Below are positions 22,894 to 29,414 of a DNA stretch of 29,433 bases, in pieces. Under the pieces are notes generated by a model. That model ran no database searches. It saw only the letters and a program-made list of their open reading frames with translations, and was not told the DNA's origin. Within the stretch, counting starts at the first letter, position 1. The number at the start of each line of letters is the position of its first letter. Where the stretch lies: positions 1-29,433 of the IMG/VR virus record IMGVR_UViG_3300030106_003404; one strand, written 5' to 3'. This DNA comes from a virus. A program made the position numbers and the translations under genes.

Positions 22894-23602
22894 CGTAGAA
22901 CACCTTTTCCCACTCCTTGTGGCGTTTCAGAGGAATCCTAAAGTAAGGAAGAAACCTAGCACACCAAACAACAAATCTGTTCACTTTGTCCCAGAACCAA
23001 GGCAATGGACGCATAATGTCCAAGAATAATATCACTCGATTCTTTTCTGTATAGTTAACTGCAAAGTGTTCATAGGTATCATCAAATACCACCACCTTAC
23101 CTTCACTCCAGTAATACTCTTCCTTGTTACATACAAGAAGACATCCTTTGCCTTCTGCAGGTATGTGCATTCCCATGTGCATCCTGAGAACACCAGACCA
23201 AGGCCCACAGTGCGGCACCAATGCTTTGTTTGCCCCTAGCACTGAGAAATACGCCGAAACGATTTCAGGGTATTTATCTAATATGCTCATCGTGACAGGG
23301 AACTGTTCACAATTCTTTTTAAACTTTATATTGCCTGCCTTGAGAAAAAACATTTTCCATTTATCATCATCTGATATATAAAGCTGGTCAGGGCTGATAT
23401 GTTGAAAAACAGGGAAATCATCTACCCGCTTCATCATATTGTTCAGCTCTTCAAGGATTTCATTATAGGAATCCTCAAGCTCTTTGGTTGGTCTAAACCA
23501 TTTCTTTGGATAAAATGTTTTCTTTCCTAAAAGACACTTCCTTCTAAATACAGGGCGTAAAGCATTTGCAATAAACCATGTATTAACTAAAGAATAGTCC
23601 AT
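22874..23602 (-). CDS. Aspartyl/asparaginyl beta-hydroxylase-like Fe(II)/2-oxoglutarate dioxygenase
   Basis: 242 residues from ATG at 23602, which overlaps the terminase stop as TGATG. The core 130-190 matches the Asp/Asn beta-hydroxylase family (PF05118-type): PHCGPWSGVLRMHMGMHIPA with His131, Arg140 and His142, then WSEGKVVVFDDTYEHFAVN with His179, and Arg189 in NRVILFLDI. By analogy with human AspH, His131 and His179 would hold iron and Arg140, His142 and Arg189 would bind 2-oxoglutarate. All expected residues are present, so activity is plausible. The substrate is unknown: a virion protein, a host protein or a small molecule. The C-terminus is basic and aromatic. Confidence 0.85.
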   Translation of the reverse strand: MDYSLVNTWFIANALRPVFRRKCLLGKKTFYPKKWFRPTKELEDSYNEILEELNNMMKRVDDFPVFQHISPDQLYISDDDKWKMFFLKAGNIKFKKNCEQFPVTMSILDKYPEIVSAYFSVLGANKALVPHCGPWSGVLRMHMGMHIPAEGKGCLLVCNKEEYYWSEGKVVVFDDTYEHFAVNYTEKNRVILFLDIMRPLPWFWDKVNRFVVWCARFLPYFRIPLKRHKEWEKVFYDGGDGR

Positions 23603-25104
23603 CAATAATAGCTCACCGACTTTCTATAGATAGGCTCGTCCTCTTCATCAGTATGTAGTTTCAGGAATCCTCCCTGTCTAAACCTTAGAAGAGCCTGGGT
23701 GGATGAGTCTACTAGGTCATCATGCTCACCTGATGGGAAAGAAGCAAACTCTTCTATCACCTCCTCAGCAAATCGAGTTTCTGGACACCAAACGGTGCCG
23801 GATGCAAACAAATCAGCAACGGCATTAACCCTTGCTATTTTATCGTTGCCACGGGACGGGGTATATTCCGATACCGGAATCCCCATTGCCCGTAACTCAA
23901 ATATCAACGGCATACCTGCCGCCTTGCCTTCAACAATGAAAGCATCTGGTTGCATCTCCTGCCACATCTCAAAAGCCGTCTTCTTGAGTTCAGGGAACTC
24001 CATCCTGGCTTTATAGGCATCGAGAAGGATAATGTTTGGAACCGTCACACCCTCATCGTCTGGTGTGTAAAATACACCCCATGTTGTGCAAGCAGAGTAA
24101 TCTGCCCGTTGGGTTTTGAGGAATGCCGTGTCCCATGATTGTATTACAAACTCGCATTGGGGAGGACGATCTTGTTCCCATCGCTTCCACCATTCGCGTT
24201 TGACTAGTGCGCCTTCTTCGGCGGTTGGGTTTTGCTGGTACTGTGCGTTCCATTTAGGAGCGGGTAGTTCACTTTGCAAGGAGTTCAACTCCTCGATACT
24301 CCAGAACTCAGGCCACAGGGCGTTACCTGATGGCATGATTGCCGGAAACTCTATCACTTCCCACTCATCAGAACCTTGTCTCTGAGCGGAAGCCTTTATA
24401 ATTTTTCCTGTTAAATCTCTCATGTGCCAGCGGGTCATCACAATAACGATGGCCCCTCCTGGCTGGAGTCGCTGGCGAGGGCCGGATGTGTACCAGTCAT
24501 AGGTTCTATCGAACACTGACGGATCTGCGCTTTGTCCTTCCTGCTCACTATGGGGATCGTCAATTATCAGGAGATCCGCGCCTTTACCCGTCACTGCACC
24601 CCCAACGCCAATAGCGAAGTATTCTCCTCCTGCGTTGGTACTCCATCTGCCAGCGGCTTTGGAATCAGCCCTCAGAGCCAGCTTTGGGAAAACATTTTTG
24701 AAATCTTCACTATCAACCAGGTTCCGAACTTTCCTGCCGAACCCAACTGACAACTCAGCGGTGTGTGCCGTCTGTATAATCTTTTTATCTGGGTACTGAC
24801 CCAGGAACCATGCAGGTAACAAATAAGAAGCAAACTCAGACTTGGTGTGTCTGGGAGGCATATTAATAATAAGCCGCTTCAATTCACCCCTGGAAATTCT
24901 TTCAAAAGCCTCAGCCATAACTTTGTGGTGCCGTCCCTGAATGAATGCAGGCCACATATGTTTGACAAAGCCAAGATAAGAAGATTGAGACTCTTCCCTT
25001 CTTAAAGCACCTTCGTATGCTTCAAGTAATTTTAAAACCTGGCGTTGCTCTTCTACAGGCAAAAGATCAATATTCTCTGAAACTTCTTCAGGTACTATAG
25101 ACAT
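23602..25104 (-). CDS. terL: Terminase large subunit
   Basis: 500 residues. The ATPase part shows a deviant Walker A PPRHTKS at 83-89 (Lys88), Walker B LLIIDDP at 178-184 (Asp182, Asp183) and the coupling motif MTRWH at 223-227. The RNase H-like nuclease has QSWDTAF (Asp325), VEGKAAG (Glu392) and HDDLVDS (Asp462/Asp463). It pumps DNA through the portal and cuts it. Length is normal and no motif is missing. AGGA lies eight bases before the ATG. The small subunit lies upstream on the same strand across the regulatory gap. Confidence 0.93.
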   Translation of the reverse strand: MSIVPEEVSENIDLLPVEEQRQVLKLLEAYEGALRREESQSSYLGFVKHMWPAFIQGRHHKVMAEAFERISRGELKRLIINMPPRHTKSEFASYLLPAWFLGQYPDKKIIQTAHTAELSVGFGRKVRNLVDSEDFKNVFPKLALRADSKAAGRWSTNAGGEYFAIGVGGAVTGKGADLLIIDDPHSEQEGQSADPSVFDRTYDWYTSGPRQRLQPGGAIVIVMTRWHMRDLTGKIIKASAQRQGSDEWEVIEFPAIMPSGNALWPEFWSIEELNSLQSELPAPKWNAQYQQNPTAEEGALVKREWWKRWEQDRPPQCEFVIQSWDTAFLKTQRADYSACTTWGVFYTPDDEGVTVPNIILLDAYKARMEFPELKKTAFEMWQEMQPDAFIVEGKAAGMPLIFELRAMGIPVSEYTPSRGNDKIARVNAVADLFASGTVWCPETRFAEEVIEEFASFPSGEHDDLVDSSTQALLRFRQGGFLKLHTDEEDEPIYRKSVSYY

Positions 25105-25126
25105 AGTTCTATTCCTGATCAGATCA

Positions 25127-25145
25127 GATCAGGTAATTAACTGAT
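25127..25145. promoter_or_regulatory. Operator-like palindrome, copy 1
   Basis: GATCAGGTAATTAACTGAT: a CAG-GTAATTAA-CTG core one base from perfect symmetry, preceded by overlapping gatca repeats. Both 13-base halves reappear near 25251-25273. It lies between the leftward promoter and the large terminase start, 23 bases from the ATG. Confidence 0.6.
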
Positions 25146-25250
25146 TTGATCCTAATACTGTTATTGCAAATAATAGAAACCCAGGAAATTTAAAATTTTT
25201 TATCAAAAAAAAATTTAAGTAATTACACAGTCAGTAAATTCCAGACTTAT

Positions 25251-25277
25251 GTAATTAACTGATCAGGTAATTACCTG
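25251..25277. promoter_or_regulatory. Operator-like overlapping palindromes, copy 2
   Basis: A 24-base palindrome at 25251-25274 (GTAATTA, one mismatched pair, CTGATCAG centre, TAATTAC) overlaps a perfect 14-base palindrome CAGGTAATTACCTG at 25264-25277. They lie about 17-43 bases after the predicted leftward start site, a usual place for repressor binding. Confidence 0.65.
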
Positions 25278-25299
25278 TAAGAACTTACCGCAGGAGTTT

Positions 25300-25328
25300 A
25301 GCATATAGAGGGTATTGACAAATATCAA
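25300..25328 (-). promoter_or_regulatory. Leftward sigma70-type promoter for terL/structural operon
   Basis: On the minus strand: TTGATA (25323-25328), 17 bases, TATGCT (25300-25305), expected start near 25293. Each box matches five or four of six consensus bases at ideal spacing. It would drive the large terminase and the long structural operon; palindromes lie just downstream. Confidence 0.65.
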
Positions 25329-25662
25329 CACCTTTTTTACAAAAAATATTATTTTTTCGCTGGCTGGGGTGGCACCTATCTTTCAGGTGAGAGATGCAGT
25401 TTCTTTGCAGAAACTTTCTCTTTAATTTTTTGCAGAAAATTTTTTTGGGGCTGGGACTCCTGGGCGTTTTCTTGTAAAAAAAGGGTAATCAGTGCAAATG
25501 AGTGTCATCAGAAAATATGAGATTTTGCAAATTGTTTGAGTGAATTACTATATATATATTTCGAGGTACGTCTGCGTGTCTAGGGGGGTACGGGTATCCT
25601 GGTAATTGATCATGGCATATGCAGAAAAAAAAGTTTTTCGCGTGATCTTTTTATTGCGGCAA

Positions 25663-26127
25663 CTAATGGAGTTCTTTTTTGTCGTCTATGTCATTTGAGC
25701 CTGTTAATATTTGCAGTCGTTTGCGTATATCATCGGCAATCTCTTTAGAATCTCTGGTCTCTGAAACAATTTCTACCTTATCGCTGAACAATCCCGTAAC
25801 AGTTCTGCCCAGTAAATCGGCGGATCTTAATTGTGCGGCTGTTGCTTCTTGTTCGCCAGTGATCCAGAGTCGTAAATGTTTGAGAACTTGATCCCTATCA
25901 GATATTGCAGAATTGATTACCGCACGCTCTCTCTTGGCCTGTAGCTCCTCAATCCTTGACCTAACCTCAACCTTGCTTGCAAGTCTCGACGCAAGGGTAT
26001 TCACGCTCTTCGCCGTTGTTGACTCTTTTACATTGTGGGTATTGCGATACGCGGAAGAAAGCGTTTCCCCACGGGCTACCTCCCTCGCGAAGGCGGCCTG
26101 ACGCGGCGTTAATTTCTTTTTCTCCAT
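25663..26127 (-). CDS. terS: Terminase small subunit
   Basis: 154 residues from ATG at 26127, preferred over two upstream in-frame ATGs because an AGG lies 9 bases before it and MEKKKLTPRQAAFAREVARG is the usual start of this family. An N-terminal helix-turn-helix (LTPRQAAFAREVARGETLSS) would bind the packaging site; a long helical segment (RSRIEELQAKRERAVINSAI) would form the ring; the C-terminus (DIRKRLQILTG) would contact the large subunit. Assignment rests on pattern and on its position upstream of the large subunit. The stop is followed by the long noncoding gap rather than directly by terL, which is unusual. Confidence 0.85.
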   Translation of the reverse strand: MEKKKLTPRQAAFAREVARGETLSSAYRNTHNVKESTTAKSVNTLASRLASKVEVRSRIEELQAKRERAVINSAISDRDQVLKHLRLWITGEQEATAAQLRSADLLGRTVTGLFSDKVEIVSETRDSKEIADDIRKRLQILTGSNDIDDKKELH

Positions 26128-26235
26128 GATGGAAAACCTAACGCGCATTTTCTCACATATCAATACACCAATAATGATATTTTGGTAATTTTACACATTT
26201 TCTTATTTTTTTTGGTTGCCAGTCGTTTTTAGTTG

Positions 26236-26268
26236 TTGACAGAATGTTTGCAATGATGCTTTCATTGC
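26236..26268 (+). promoter_or_regulatory. Rightward early promoter candidate with inverted repeat
   Basis: TTGACA at 26236-26241 is a perfect -35 box; the -10 region at 17-18 base spacing is poor (CTTTCA/TTTCAT). An inverted repeat GCAATGA-TGCTT-TCATTGC at 26250-26268 covers that -10 region. A weak promoter with an operator over it is the simplest reading. Start position and activity are uncertain. Confidence 0.45.
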
Positions 26269-26317
26269 GACAACGCGCGACGAAGCGTAAAATTAACTAA
26301 CAACGGAGTGATCAAAC

Positions 26318-26680
26318 ATGAGCAGAGAATTATCAGAACAAGTCAAAGCAATAGCCCATCAAATCAATGTCGGTGTTACATGGAAAGACTTGGAAATCGA
26401 AAACCAAGCAAAAGAATGGGATGTCGAGATAGATGACATCGTTCCAGCTTCAGTATTTTTTGATAATGAAGTTTTAGATCACAATTTTGAGATCAATGGT
26501 GACGGATCGTTCAAATCTGGAAAGGTGCTAGTCGCATTTGGTGGCCCCAATATCTGGGTCAACTTTTCTACTGGGCAGGTTGAGGGATTCTGGGGAGGTG
26601 ATAAAGCCACCGCGCCAATATACAGCGATGCAATGGGCATAGAGTTTGAACTAGAAGAGCGATGGGGGTGGGTCAAATGA
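26318..26680 (+). CDS. First early-operon protein, unknown
   Basis: 120 residues, acidic. Starts MSRELSEQVKAIAHQINVGV behind a GGAGTG leader seven bases away. The second half is beta-rich and aromatic: KVLVAFGGPNIWVNFSTGQV, EGFWGGDKATAPIYS, ending ELEERWGWVK. I do not recognise it. As the first gene after the divergent control region it is a likely early takeover or anti-defence gene, by position only. It ends in an ATGA overlap with the next gene. Confidence 0.72.
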   Translation: MSRELSEQVKAIAHQINVGVTWKDLEIENQAKEWDVEIDDIVPASVFFDNEVLDHNFEINGDGSFKSGKVLVAFGGPNIWVNFSTGQVEGFWGGDKATAPIYSDAMGIEFELEERWGWVK

Positions 26681-26877
26681 GCATACAAGAAGCATTGCTA
26701 ATTATCGAGATGACAGATTCAGCCCCCCGCGAAGATCACGCTAAGTACCTCTCAAGCTGGATTCAAGTTCTCAAGGATGACAAGAAGGCTATTGTTACAG
26801 CGGCTTCTGATGCACAAAAAGCTGTCGACTTTTTAGTCAGCTTGCAACCAGAAAATCAACTAGACGAGGCGGCCTAG
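26677..26877 (+). CDS. Standalone C-terminal part of ArdC/polyvalent-type metallopeptidase
   Basis: 66 residues from the ATG at 26677 that overlaps the preceding stop (ATGA). DHAKYLSSWIQVLKDDKKAI and VTAASDAQKAVDFLVSLQ resemble the closing helices of the zincin-like metallopeptidase domain (MPTase-PolyVal) of ArdC and polyvalent proteins, which usually reads HAxYLxSWLxVLKxDKRAIFxAASxAQKAxDFL. The zinc HExxH helix and the N-terminal DNA-binding domain are absent, so it cannot be a peptidase by itself. It is either a relic or a separated module. Similarity is from memory. Confidence 0.7.
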   Translation: MSIQEALLIIEMTDSAPREDHAKYLSSWIQVLKDDKKAIVTAASDAQKAVDFLVSLQPENQLDEAA

Positions 26878-26898
26878 TGCCGCCAAGGAGCGTAAAAA

Positions 26899-27378
26899 AT
26901 GAAAAACAAAATTCAATTTCAGGTGGAGTACAACCCACTACCCGCACATCAGCGTAAAACACCACCTTGCTGGACACCTTTTTCCGAAAACTTTAACACT
27001 TTGGATGAAGCTGTTTTAGGGGCAAAGGATTTTCTTAAAAAGGGATATTTTTCCATAGAATTTTCGGAAGTGAAAATAATTGAAGACGAAGAATGTGAGA
27101 GGGAATCCCTTGATCACGTTGAGATTTTAAATTTTGACTGCGCGGCGTTTGACGTAGCATCAGAAACCGAAAGTTTTTGTGATGAAATGCAACACACTAT
27201 TTGGCATGAGTCGAACCGTTCAACGGCTGGACGGTATCCGGAGGAGGTTATTGAAAAAATAGAAACTAATGTTTTGAGTTTAGAACTTTTTTGCGAGGAG
27301 TATGATTATTCAGAATATGGGCAAATACAATCATGTTTGGATCGAGCGAACAAAGCTCTGAGAATGTGGAGGGAATAA
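26899..27378 (+). CDS. Acidic early protein, unknown
   Basis: 159 residues, strongly acidic, behind a perfect AAGGAG leader nine bases from ATG. KIQFQVEYNPLPAHQRKTPP is followed by TPFSENFNTLDEAVLGAKDF and a Glu/Cys-rich middle (IEDEECERESLDHVEILNFD); the C-terminal 60 residues are helical (YPEEVIEKIETNVLSLELFC). Five Cys but no regular spacing. Acidic small proteins in this position are often DNA mimics or inhibitors, but no such motif is seen; function unknown. Confidence 0.72.
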   Translation: MKNKIQFQVEYNPLPAHQRKTPPCWTPFSENFNTLDEAVLGAKDFLKKGYFSIEFSEVKIIEDEECERESLDHVEILNFDCAAFDVASETESFCDEMQHTIWHESNRSTAGRYPEEVIEKIETNVLSLELFCEEYDYSEYGQIQSCLDRANKALRMWRE

Positions 27379-27389
27379 ATCGGACGATA

Positions 27390-27408
27390 ATCCCGCTGAG
27401 TGCGGGAT
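27390..27408 (+). repeat. Intercistronic hairpin
   Basis: ATCCCGC-TGAGT-GCGGGAT, a perfect seven-pair stem in the 66-base gap between two early genes. No T-tract follows, so it is not a standard terminator. It may stabilise the upstream mRNA end or be a processing or protein site. Confidence 0.6.
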
Positions 27409-27444
27409 AGTGAGACCCAACATTAATCAAAAGGAGTGTTTGAA

Positions 27445-27873
27445 ATGTCAACAAGAGCAACTTATCAGTTTAAAGGGGATCTATCTGATGTGACTATATA
27501 CCATCATTGCGACGGGTACTTATCAGGTGCGGCCATTTTATTTGCTAACGCTATGGAGGGAGGTAAAAGGTTAACTGCTGAATCTTTCATACGTGGAAAT
27601 GAGCGAGCGGAGATCACCGAAAGTCACGAGCTTCACGGCGATACGGAATACCGCTATAACATTAGTGAAACATTCTGTGAATGGACGACAATCATTTATG
27701 TGTCAGAAAGAGTGATTGGTTCTGACTGGAAAGAGATTGGATTCGCCAAAGTGGAGGATTTTATAGCTGTTAGTGAATCCCATAAAGACCATATCACAGC
27801 AATTAAAGAGCTTAAAAAACTGTTGAAATCTGAATCAGATAAAATTAGTAATTTATTAGAGGAGGTGAGCTAA
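27445..27873 (+). CDS. MSTRAT-family protein
   Basis: 142 residues. Start at ATG 27445, with AGGAG eight bases upstream; a GTG three codons earlier is less well placed. MSTRATYQFKGDLSDVTIYH and HCDGYLSGAAILFANAMEGG match the start of a small family recurrent in phages and plasmids (MSTRA...Y.H.DGY..GA), by recall and of unknown function. The C-terminal 35 residues are a charged helix (DHITAIKELKKLLKSESDKI). The conserved His/Asp (YHHCDGY) could be a site, but no activity is known to me. Confidence 0.75.
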   Translation: MSTRATYQFKGDLSDVTIYHHCDGYLSGAAILFANAMEGGKRLTAESFIRGNERAEITESHELHGDTEYRYNISETFCEWTTIIYVSERVIGSDWKEIGFAKVEDFIAVSESHKDHITAIKELKKLLKSESDKISNLLEEVS

Positions 27874-28274
27874 TGGATAAGAAATTTGGTCACACTGGGG
27901 TTTTAGATCAGAAAACTATTGTTACATATACCGCTATGATTTTGTGGGAAATCTACACTAACAATAGAAACGACCACCCTGAGATAAAGAACGTGGAGGA
28001 TCTGGAGGGAAGCAAACCTACCGTCTCAGGGCAGAGAAAGAAATCTCAACCCGAAAAATTCATGAATTTATTTATGTATCTGGCGGGAGATTGTTGGGAT
28101 GAGTTCGACTCTATTACAGATCAACGTAAATATTTTGATGATACTTTTTGTCAAATGTTTCTTGAGTCCATTGATAAAACTCTAAGGATCAACAAACTGG
28201 AAAAGCAACGAAACAAAACGTGGTCAGGTGAGCATACCCTGGATGATTTAGCACAGTTAATAAGGGAGGTTTGA
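27873..28274 (+). CDS. Early operon protein, unknown
   Basis: 133 residues, coupled to the preceding gene by a TAATG overlap with GAGGAGGTGAGC as leader. A helical N-terminal part (VTYTAMILWEIYTNNRNDHP), a polar linker (SKPTVSGQRKKSQPE) and a helical C-terminal part (FMNLFMYLAGDCWDEFDSIT). The C-terminus ends in DDLAQLIREV. No membrane segment or catalytic motif is seen. Not recognised. Confidence 0.7.
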   Translation: MDKKFGHTGVLDQKTIVTYTAMILWEIYTNNRNDHPEIKNVEDLEGSKPTVSGQRKKSQPEKFMNLFMYLAGDCWDEFDSITDQRKYFDDTFCQMFLESIDKTLRINKLEKQRNKTWSGEHTLDDLAQLIREV

Positions 28275-28276
28275 AA

Positions 28277-28510
28277 ATGAAATATATATTTATCGGATTG
28301 GTTTATGCGCTAGGCACATTACTGGGTCTATCTCTTTTCATGATTGGTTTGTCTGAGCTTATCTCTGGCGATCATCCAGAAGGAATAATGGGTCACTATA
28401 TGTTTGTCGTGAGTGGTATGAGTATCTTTGGACTGTGTGTAATTGGGTTAGCCACAACTGGGAGCTATGTGGAATCCACCACAGTCACAAATAGGAGTGA
28501 TGAAAAATGA
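28277..28510 (+). CDS. Small two-span membrane protein
   Basis: 77 residues from ATG at 28277 (GGGAGGT six bases upstream). Two membrane segments, about 3-26 (YIFIGLVYALGTLLGLSLFM) and 41-61 (MFVVSGMSIFGLCVIGLATT), joined by a short acidic loop (SGDHPEG); the C-terminus is polar. In an early operon such proteins often act in superinfection exclusion or as inner-membrane toxins, but nothing distinguishes these. Overlaps the next gene by ATGA. Confidence 0.7.
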   Translation: MKYIFIGLVYALGTLLGLSLFMIGLSELISGDHPEGIMGHYMFVVSGMSIFGLCVIGLATTGSYVESTTVTNRSDEK

Positions 28511-28701
28511 ACAACAGATTGATAATTGATTTTGCAAAACATTGCTACGCATATCCTGACACATCATTAATTGAATTGTCTGAGGTATTCCGTGTTATGT
28601 GCCGTGAAACGGGAGAGCAGTTTAATCCCGATCACTTGGAGATGGGTTTTAAAATGGCTCGATTAAGTCTCAAATCTAAAAATAGGAGTTCAAGACAATG
28701 A
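28507..28701 (+). CDS. Small early protein, unknown
   Basis: 64 residues, ATGA overlap with the membrane-protein gene. Helical throughout: NRLIIDFAKHCYAYPDTSLI and MCRETGEQFNPDHLEMGFKM, ending in a basic tail (LSLKSKNRSSRQ). Two Cys. No recognised domain. Basic tail could favour nucleic-acid binding; this is inference. Confidence 0.68.
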   Translation: MNNRLIIDFAKHCYAYPDTSLIELSEVFRVMCRETGEQFNPDHLEMGFKMARLSLKSKNRSSRQ

Positions 28702-28955
28702 GCGATAAAGATAGAGAATATGACCGTTCTTATGTGGGTATTTCGGTGACTAGGGAAGAAGGGGAGAAGAATAACAGCTGTGTCGTTTACGGTCACGGTG
28801 ACAATCTTGATTACCAAGAATCCGATTTCTTAAGCGGTCTGTTCGGCATGATCGAGCAGGATTTGCTCAAGCATCTCAACCTTGACGAGCCGTTTGTCGA
28901 TATGGATGTAAGAATCCGTGAGACAGTCCGAAAGTACATTGAAGATGGGAATTAG
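28698..28955 (+). CDS. Small acidic early protein, unknown
   Basis: 85 residues, ATGA overlap with the preceding gene and an AGGAG leader (AATAGGAGTTCAAGACA before ATG). Beta-rich first half (SYVGISVTREEGEKNNSCVV, YGHGDNLDYQ) and a helical second half (LFGMIEQDLLKHLNLDEPFV). Acidic. No known motif. Confidence 0.68.
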   Translation: MSDKDREYDRSYVGISVTREEGEKNNSCVVYGHGDNLDYQESDFLSGLFGMIEQDLLKHLNLDEPFVDMDVRIRETVRKYIEDGN

Positions 28956-28956
28956 C

Positions 28957-29037
28957 ATGGACATCGATAAGTTAGGTTGTTTTGATTTTGAAACTTTACC
29001 TTTCAACATGCGAGATATCACGGAGAAAACACAATGA
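28957..29037 (+). CDS. Possible 26-residue ORF
   Basis: ATG at 28957 directly after the previous stop, weak GGGA leader, TGA overlapping the next ATG (ATGA). Encodes MDIDKLGCFDFETLPFNMRD plus six residues. The exact fit between two genes and the operon's habit of overlapping starts are the support; the size makes chance possible. Confidence 0.4.
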   Translation: MDIDKLGCFDFETLPFNMRDITEKTQ

Positions 29038-29414
29038 AAATTATTATCTATGCTGTTTCCGGCGACTGCTGTGCGGGAGCCATGAGCGAAAAAAGTGATG
29101 TAATTCAGATAGAACATGAACATCACGATATAGTTAAAGACTTTCTAAGAAATCAACTTGAGTTAAATCTAGCACTCACCCTGGATTTTGAAATCAAAAG
29201 ATATGATCTTACAAGTAAATCAGGTTGTTCAGGAGGGAGAATCGACGCATTTTATAAATCTTGTACAGCTATGCGGGATTGCGGTATCTTCAAACACAAA
29301 TGGCATACGCGAACACAATGGGAGTTAGGCTACCTGGATGAATTGCTAGAGGGGTGCTATGGAGATCCAGATAAATTTCAGCATAGGCATTATGATAGTG
29401 GGGGCTTGATCTAA
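29034..29414 (+). CDS. Cys/His-rich early protein, unknown
   Basis: 126 residues. MKIIIYAVSGDCCAGAMSEK opens with a beta strand; IQIEHEHHDIVKDFLRNQLE is a helix with several His; Cys occur at CC, GCSGG, SCTAM, DCGIF and GCYGD. The clusters could form a metal site but no standard finger spacing fits. CGGAG lies ten bases before the ATG. Last complete gene of the window; its stop overlaps the next ATG (TAATG). Confidence 0.68.
   Translation: MKIIIYAVSGDCCAGAMSEKSDVIQIEHEHHDIVKDFLRNQLELNLALTLDFEIKRYDLTSKSGCSGGRIDAFYKSCTAMRDCGIFKHKWHTRTQWELGYLDELLEGCYGDPDKFQHRHYDSGGLI

Larger units (their letters stand above)
25105..25662. other. Noncoding terminase-region regulatory gap
   Basis: About 560 bases with no convincing gene, mostly AT-rich. 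It holds the leftward promoter and palindromes described separately, a GC-richer patch at about 25355-25415 with a CACCT/AGGTG hairpin, three TGCAGAAA copies (about 25406, 25431 and 25620), a short TA run near 25550 and a G-rich patch near 25580. A packaging (pac/cos) site or replication origin could lie here, but neither can be identified from sequence alone. Confidence 0.6.

Noticed and set aside
25422-25508. 28-residue minus-strand ORF in the terminase gap
   Set aside because: No Shine-Dalgarno site, no coupling to a neighbour, and it overlaps hairpins; chance ORF more likely.
25615-25662. Terminator after the small terminase gene
   Set aside because: AAAAACTTTTTTTT gives an A/T-only stem too weak to call.
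25105-26317. tRNA or CRISPR array in the noncoding DNA
   Set aside because: No cloverleaf with CCA-type end and no regularly spaced direct repeats; the palindromes are irregularly placed.
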